Shown here one piece after another: positions 33,447 through 42,400 of a stretch of 64,000 bases of DNA; the first letter of the stretch is position 1; the number at the start of each line of letters is the position of its first letter. Source of the stretch: an uncultured Prevotellaceae bacterium (GTDB lineage: Bacteria; Bacteroidota; Bacteroidia; Bacteroidales; Bacteroidaceae); NCBI GenBank assembly GCA_900316975.1, contig ONFA01000014.1, positions 47,163 through 111,162 on the forward strand, in the 5' to 3' direction. The notes below the pieces were generated by a model, which saw only the letters and a program-made list of their open reading frames with translations, had not been told where the DNA came from and did not search any database. A program made the position numbers and the translations under genes.

Positions 33447-36400
33447 ATGCGCAAGATTTTCATCATATTGTTCCTTTCATTGTTTGCATCGCTGATGCAG
33501 GCACAAATAACCATTCGAGGTAACGTGTTTGGCGGAGCCAGACAAGCCGATGTGGGTGGCTCCACCTTTGTCAATATTGGCGGTGAGAAAACGACTTGCG
33601 ACATAATCATCACAGCAGTTTATGGCGGCAATGACATCTCGGGCACTATCGGCGCATCAGACACGGTGCCTAAAGCCCTTCTGCATGCGGCAGAATGCGG
33701 ATTGACCACCAGAACAGGTGAGGGTGACAATAAAGATAAGAATCTTAAAGGGTACAATGCTTTTGTCCGCGTCAATCCCATGAAGAAAGAAGCGGGTGAA
33801 CAATCCAATCACATCTTCATCGGTCAACTCTTTGGTGGCGGCTATGGCGACTATGACTATACACTGATTGAAGCAAAAGAGGATGATGGGAGTGATGAAA
33901 ATGAAGACGAAAATGAGAATGTGGGGAAATACAAGGTGGAAAGAGATGGGAATGTCATTGCAGAAGCTGTTGACAATCTGCCTGAATTAGGTAAGACTTA
34001 CCTGGAAATTTGTGGTGGTACTTTTGGCTATGTGTATGGAGGCGGCAATAATGTGACTGTGACCGATGCCACCGATATCTATATCCATAATGAGAGTGAC
34101 ATAGCCAAAGTATCTACCAATGTAAGCAGTGACAACGCAGCAGATGTGCTGGTGAAAAGCACGGATTTATCTGACATCATGGGCATCAACACTGCCTACT
34201 ATGACAATTCGTACCATTTCTCGCGTGTTTTTGGTGGCAATAACAAGGCAGAGATGGCCATACAGCCTACCTGGCACTTACAGAAGGGTCGCATCGAAAA
34301 CCTCTACAGCGGTGGAAACCAAGGTCCTATGACCAGCAAGAAAGGATTGCTGTTGGAGATTAACCCCGATGTCGAGAACAGTGCAAGCCTGATTATCGAC
34401 AATGTCTATGGTGGATGCCGCAAGGCTGATGTACACCCCTTGGCATCAGGAACTTTGAAGGGAGGCAATGCCGTAGATGCCGAGACGGCAGATATTCAGT
34501 TGGATGAGAAGGACGAAAACGGCAATTTGAAATATAGATTCCCAATAGGTCTGTCAGGACGTGTGCTTGTGCGTGGTGGAGATATCAATAATGTGTATGG
34601 TGGTAATGACGTGACTGGTAAAGTCTATGGTGGAAGTGCCGTGGGTGTCTATACCAGCATCCGTGGTGACATCTATGGCGGAGGCAACGGTTCCTATCCT
34701 TATACCGACAATGAAAAGTTAAAAGATGATCCTGTCTATGGTGATTTCTACTATAATCCTGGTAGTTCTTCTGTGGAAACCCTTAATGCTTACCGCCCCA
34801 ATGGCGAGCAAGTGTCCATCCGCGTGGCAGGAAAGAGAGTGCTGAAAGAAGGAAAAACAGAAGGATCTCAAAATCCAGATGATTATGACATCACCAGAAC
34901 CATCATTCATGGCGGCATCTATTTGGGCGGTAACAGTGCCACATTGATACCCAGGGAAGGCGAAGCCCATCCTTTGGTGGAACTGAAAATTGGCTCCGAT
35001 GTTATTGCCGACAGTGTGTTCTTAGGCAACAATGGTGCTTATATGGTGAAGAACAATGAAAAAGATGAAGAAAACGGCATTGCTGAAGGAGTCTTACGAA
35101 CCTTTAGGAGCGATGTTCCAGGATCTGCTGATAAGTTCAATTCTATAGACATCACTTCTAAAGCTGTCTTTGCGGAATACATGAAAGGATGCACGATGAC
35201 GTTAATGCCAAATGTGGTGTTCGATGATGCCCAAAGAAAGCCTGTTCCAGACCCCGCCACTTATATAGATTACAGTACCTACATTGGTTCATTCTTCTTT
35301 GGTGGCAATGTGGGAAGCATGGATATTGAAGGAAGCGAAACTATTGATGTGGACCAGAAAGTTATTGTGTTTGAAAAGGTTGTAGGCGGTTGCAACAATG
35401 CTGATGTGGAGGCTTTAGACGGTATTAATGCAGCCTATGAAGGTGGAGTCATTGGCAACAAGGATAATGAAACAGGCAACAAACTGGTGCTTAATCTCAA
35501 TGGACTGAAAATCGAGCCCAAAAGATGGAAAAAGGACAATGCGGGAAACTATGTGCTTGACACAAATAATCAACATCAATTGGAATGGAACACCTATAGC
35601 GGAGACACCCGCTTTTCTGATTTTGCAAACCTAAGCACCGGCACAAGTTCTGAAGATGATAAGTTGCGCCGCCTCAAAGGTGGCAACATCTATGGCGGAT
35701 GTTTCAACTCTGGTCATGTGGACGGCAATGTGGTCATCAACATTGATGCTTCAATTATTGAAAGGGATTCCATTTTCGACATAGTTGAATACGAAGAAGG
35801 AATAGGCGAGCCCAAATTGTATGATAATGAAAACTATAAGATTATCAAAAGAAAGTCTGGCGTTATCCTTGATGAACAAGGCATGGATGTACTGGCATCG
35901 GCACTGAATGTGTTTGGAGGTGGCTATGGTAAGAAATCAGAAATTTGGGGAAGTACGACCATCAACCTGAACAAAGGCTATGTGTTCCAGGTGTTTGGCG
36001 GTGGCGAACAAGGTGCCGTCGGAAAGAAGAATGATGACGGAACATATTCTTACGATGAGAAGTATAGCACTTATATCAATTTGAAAGGACTCCGTACACT
36101 CCCCGGTGTGTCAAGAAATGCCACTGGCGACAGTTCTGACATGGCAGAAGCAGAGTTTATCTATGGCGGTGGTTTCGAGGGGCTCATTGCAGGAAACACG
36201 CACGTCAACTTAGGTAACGGGCGTATTTTCAATTCCTTTGCTGGTAGTTGCAATGCTAATATCTTAGGGCATACTGAAACCTACGTAGGACGCAACACCA
36301 ACAATGATAACGACCAGGGTTTCCCCTACATCCGCGACCATATCTATGGTGGCAACGACTTAGGAGGAAAGATTTTCGGTACAGCATCTTTCGCTCATCG

Positions 36401-39400
36401 CGTCAGCAGCGACCTCTTGACAATGGTGTATAACCCCCAAAACACCGCAGCCGGCAATTCCGATGATTCTGATAATTCCAACGGCAACACTCCCGAAGTC
36501 CTAAAAGCCTCTGCATATGTAGAGTACATTCAAGGACATGTAGAAAACATCTTTGGTGGCTGTTATGGTGACTACGACTACGATACAACTTACGGAAGCA
36601 CGCTCGTCCCTCAAAAGCCATGGATGGAGAATGCTTTCGTCAACTTCAAACCTAATAATGAATCAAAGAACTCGGTGGATAGAGTGTATGGGGCAGGACA
36701 AGGTTTCTCTATTGAATCTTACCTGTCAGATATAGAAAAGAGTTCGACACTTGAAACTGCCAAAGATGCCATGCAGAACCGCAGTTATGTGCTCATCAAC
36801 ATTGCGGATGACAATACAAAATATACAAAACTCGAAGTCTTTGGTGCAGGAGATTATAGTGGACTTGGCATGGGGGTTGAAAAGGAGAGCGCACAGGCAA
36901 ATGAGAATGGTGTCACTGCGGCAGCCGTCATTGACCTGATGCGCGGTCAGATCAATAATGCTTATGGTGCCAGTTATCGAGAGGGCGTCACTCGTCGCAC
37001 CTTAGTCAATGTGCCAGAAGGGTCCACCATTCATCTGAACCGAATCTTTGGTGGGGCTTTCGGTCTGAAGAACAATGTGCCCTGCGATGTGTATGAGTCA
37101 AACGTGAATTACAACAGTGAACAGGCACTTGTGGGTAATTGGCGTGATGGTATCTATGGAGGAAACAACAATGCCCGTCGCACCCTCTATAGTTTCGTGA
37201 ACATCAATGCCCCCGTTTGGTATGATAAGGAGAATGAATATACGGGTACTGTTTTTGGTGCAGGCTATGGTAAAGACAGTTGGGCGCAATATACCCAGGT
37301 TAACCTGAATGAAGGTGCGAAGGTCTATGAGGTTTATGGCGGCGGCAATGCAGGAATGGTGCTCAACAAAGCATCTGTCAATAAATGGGACACCTATACC
37401 TACAAAAACAGTAATGATGAAGATGTAAATGCAACAGTCTATAAATCATTAGGGAATTATACTGATGAGGGATTGGATAGTTATCTGGTCACTGAAAATG
37501 CTTTGGGTACAAAGACCAATACAAACGTTTACATCAACAAGGGTGCCAATGTCTGTGGTTATATGTACGATGGGAGTCTCAGCGGTGCTTATGGCTATGG
37601 TGCTGGTCTCGGTGCCGATGCCACAGTCAGCGGTACGACGTATATAGGTCTGCATGGTGGCACCGTTGTCAAGGACATCTATGCAGCAGGTTCTGGTGGT
37701 TCTGTACTTAATTTGATGGAGCCTGCAACTAATACCACTTTTACAGCCCAAACGAATGCTTATATCGAAGGTGGTACTGTGCGTAATGTGTATGGTGGCG
37801 GTTGGCGGGGCAGCGTGGGCAAACATGCTGGAGAACTCAGTGCTCCAACCGATGGTGACATACCTGGCGAAACGAATGTGGTCATCGGTATCCGTGAAGA
37901 CCAAGACGAGGAAAATCTTCCCGAGGGGGGGATGACTTTCTACAAGGGTTTGCCCACTGTACAACGCAATGCCTATGGTGGTGGTGAGGGCGGTTCTATT
38001 TATGGCACGGCTCATCTGACGCTCAACAACGGATATATCGGTTACTACTACGATCCTGAAGACGGGGCAGACCCGTTCAAGGAGAAAATCTCTGATGAAA
38101 CGTGGTCGGACGAATCTCATCCTAAAGGAACTCCCAACGACCGTCTGGAGGACTGTGGCAATGTGTTCGGTGCGGGTTATGATGACCTGAGCACTTGCGA
38201 CTTCACCCATGTGAAGATGTATGGCGGTCTGGTTCGCAACAGCCTTCATGGTGGCGGTGAGATTGCCACCGTGGGACGTGGCGCGACTAAGCAGAAAACG
38301 GGTGTGGTGCGTGAACTGGATCGCATCTATAAGGCTGGTGGAACTCATGTGGAAATCTACAATGGTCATGTCAGACGTAACGTATTCGGTGGTGGCAAGG
38401 GCTACAACATGTTGAGGTATGGCGTGGGGAATGGTCTTTACACAGATGGCTATGTGTTCGGACAGACTGAGGTGTATATTCATGGAGGTGAAATAGGAAC
38501 GGATGAAGGTCTTGCCAAGGGCTATGGCAACGTGTTTGGCGGGGGTGATATTGGCTATGTGTATAGCAGGGGGTATGAGGACAGTGCAAGTCGTCAAAAG
38601 GGGACAGGATCCCCTGGCCATTGGTATTATTATGACGAGGGGACTTTGACGGAAGACTGCAAGGTGGTGGTGTCGCCTTATCTGCAAGTGCGGAAGGGAC
38701 AGTCTGTCACGTATGAAGGAAAGACGTATGGGGCATACAGTTATGTGCCTACGGCATATCTGAACACGTTGCCGAAGAAGGGTTCCGATGGGGCTTGGCC
38801 TGCTGCATGGTCTGTTTTCTATACAGGCGACAGGCTTGCCGACGGCACCGTTAATCCAGACGACCCTGTGGAGCGTGGTGTCCAGATTCATAACGCTGTG
38901 TTTGCGGGTGGCAATGTGTCCTCGAACAGCGACCAGACCTATGCCAATGCTACAACGGTGTTTGGCAACACTACTGCGGTACTCAACGATGTCTATCACC
39001 GCGACTTCATCACGGTGGGCACGGAGCATACGGGTGGTCTCTATGGTGGTGGCAACTTGTCGATGGTGGATGGTTATCGTGAATTGAACATCACTAACTA
39101 TGGCACTGACTACTATGGGCTGAATTCGCAAATCACTTTGGCTGAATATGAGAAAATGTCGAATCGTGAGCGTGCTTATTTTAAGTTGGAATATCAGTGT
39201 CAACAGGCTGTGACGATTAATGGCAAAGAGTATAAGAGAGAAGATAGAATTAGTGAAGAGGATTACAATCATCTTCCCGATGAATATAGAAATGAAACCT
39301 ATTGGAAACAGTTCGGTTTCTGCTCCATCTATGCTGGCCGTCTGCTGAACACGATTCAGCGTGCCGACATGTGTGGCGTGTATGGGTCGCGCTTGGTGCT

Positions 39401-42400
39401 GCAAGGTGCGAAGGACCGTGTGGCAGATGTGGGCGATGCTACGGTATATACGATTAACCGTGTGGGGGAACTGTCGCTGAACAAACAACGATCTATCACA
39501 CCAGGGGATACTGGCGACGATGCTGAACATGGCAATTATTTCGGTATCTACAGTGTGGTGAACTACATGGGTAACCTGACCAGTGACGTGACTTTTGACG
39601 ATAAGTATAAGTACATTGTGTCTGAGAACGGGAAGGACAAGACGGTTACAGACGAGACGCGCACTTATTACAATTGGAAGGTTGAGAATCTGAAGAGGAA
39701 GAACCGCAACATCGGGACTTGTCACAATCAGGTGGCGTTGGCTTCAGGTGTGTTCCTCGAACTGACCACGGAGAACAGTACAGCCACTAAGAAAGATTAT
39801 GGTTATATTACAGGTATCGTGGAACTTGACCTGATCAACGTGAAGAAAGACTTTGTGGGTGGTGGCTATGTGTATGCAAAGAATGAACACGGTGAGCGTC
39901 GGTTGGTTGCCTACGATAATATCATCCTTTCCCCATACAATAAGGCTGTAGGTTCCACCCATGAGGCTGCAAGAACCTATAGATATTATCAATATGGTGA
40001 AACAACAAGTGAACTTCACGACCATGAGACTTCGGGCAATTTCATTCATAGGCGTAAGCGCATTGTGGATGACTGCTATCCTAACAATGGGGTGTATAAT
40101 GATGGGTATGTGGAGTCGCCTGCCCACTATTGGTACATCAAGGGTGAGGTGTATGTGTATGACCAGAAGGTGTCGGCTTATGCGGGGGCTGCTGCTGCCT
40201 ATAGCAAGGAGGTGAAGATTCCGCTTACCATCACGGCGGGCTCGAACGGCAAGTTGCAGCTGCTCAATGTGCAGCCTAACCTTTATGCCTACTACGGTGA
40301 CTTCTCTCGGAGTGAGGACAGGAAGATTTCGGCTGATGGCGTGAAGGTGGACAATGAGAGCACGACTTTCTACCTGAACGATGTCATCACGTGGTGGGAC
40401 TGGCAGTTGCTGACTGATGACGAAAAGAAGTACTTTGTGAGGGAAACGTATGTGAATGTGGATTCTTGCTATGTGAATGGCACTCTCTATCCTGCAGGAA
40501 CCTACGTGCTGGAGAATGACCCCACCATTCATGGCGGCAACAGCGACGGGACGGCTTATCATCAGTTTAAGGCTGGGGCTCCTTCTGTCAAGAATGTGAG
40601 GGGCGAGGTGGTGGATAATATTGATGACGTGTTCCGTTCGTCGAACAATATTAGTCACAATACAGGCTACGTGCTCACTTTCGACATGGACAGTCCTCCC
40701 GATTGGGACGACTGGTACAGCCCTGACAATGGCAGCAGTGTGGCAGGGAAGGTGACTAAGGCGCAATACGGGGAGAAGGATGCCGTCGAGCAGGCTAACT
40801 ACAGGGAGGGCCCGACTTTCAGACTGAAAGATGATGCTGCGGCTGGACTGTATGGACAACGCGACTATGTGGCGGGTGATATCATTTCGAAGGAAATATA
40901 TGATGACTACACCAACACTACCTCTGGCAAGCCGCTGCCTCCAGCCCAGGCAACTGTGGCTGACCGTGCCTATGTGGCAAATCAACCAGTCACCTTACCG
41001 TCCAGAACTGTTCTGGCTGGGTATCCTCTCTCTCAGACGGAGTTTAATGGTTTGACTGAGGCCCAGAAGAACGTTTGTGCCTTGGCAAAGGTCTGCACCA
41101 GTACTATCCAGTTGGGCAATGAGGAGTATATACTTAATGGCGAGTTGGTGGATGCCACAACGATGGGCGCCATTGCCTCCAAGTATAGAGACTTCTACAA
41201 TTCAAAGCAGTTGATTGAGTCAGAGAAAATCTCTGATGATGAAGCCCGCATTTATGTGGAGAGTCATTTGTCGGATGCTTACTATTGCACGGGAAACGGC
41301 AAATATGGAGGACAGTATTTCGAGAAGAATGTCAATTACAGCGCCCTCAAGGCATGGTGCTCGCTTACTGATGACCGTGACAAGTTCGTCTTTAACTATG
41401 ATGCTTTCGATGTGCTGGCTGATCCAACTTATTCGGGCAACACTTATTTGTATGACAGTCCGGAAACGGGTGCTGCAAAAAAGATATATAGTGCTGTGAA
41501 GCCTGTGGAATATAAGGCTGCCAATACGGGTGCGACACCATTGGAATACCGATTTGCAGATGAAGCTGAAACTGCTCCTGCACACATCTTGGATCCTGGC
41601 GAATCCATCTCAAGAGAAGATTTTGAGAGGATTAAGAATGAACAGCTGCACTATACTCGAATCACAGTGGCGGCAGGTGGGCAGGATGTCTATATCGTAA
41701 CGGATAATTTCTACGACAGAGGCACACCATACGCCAAGGGTCAAGACCTTACGGTGAATGAATATAATTCCTTGGCCAACAAGAGTTATGTGCAGACAGC
41801 ACATATCAACAATAATAAAACAGAGCCGCTTGTCTTGTATTATTGCTACGAAAATTATGACAATGTACCCAGTGGAACCTGCATCACGTCATCAGAGTAT
41901 GCAAATCTGAAGAACTATCAGAAGAACTTCTCGATTCAGGGAATGGAGCCAACAGAAACCACCACGCTCTACGTGTCTCGCGAGTCTGTCTTTAAAGATG
42001 TGATTTCGGAGAAGGTCATCTCTGTGGTATATCAGTACACCTATTATGAGGATGACGATGAAGGTGAAGGCGTCAGTCTGACCAACGAACTGCACGTGGT
42101 GAACATCCATTTGCAGTTGGAAAGTGGTGTGCCTCAGATTGGTTTGCTTAATCCACCAGCCACTGTGCTGCCTGGCAATGCTGTCGGACTGAAGAAACCT
42201 GATGTGAATCCAGGGCTTTACGAAGTGATAACCAATGGTTGGGAATTGTATTCGAACGAAGAAGATGCATGGAACCACCGCAATGGCGTGCCTTTCACCA
42301 ATGGCATCACACCTGCATATTGGTATCAGAACAACAAAGCATGGGTGGCGTTCTACTCAAAGACCTACCTGGGTAAGACTTATTCCAATCCTGTACCGCT

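Noticed and set aside
37449..39725. 758-codon open frame on the minus strand inside the giant gene (also 39744-40985 and 51326-52210)
   Set aside because: Antisense shadows of GGT/GGC-rich repeats; the translations are Ile/Thr/His/Val-rich noise with no start signals, and the plus strand is clearly coding.
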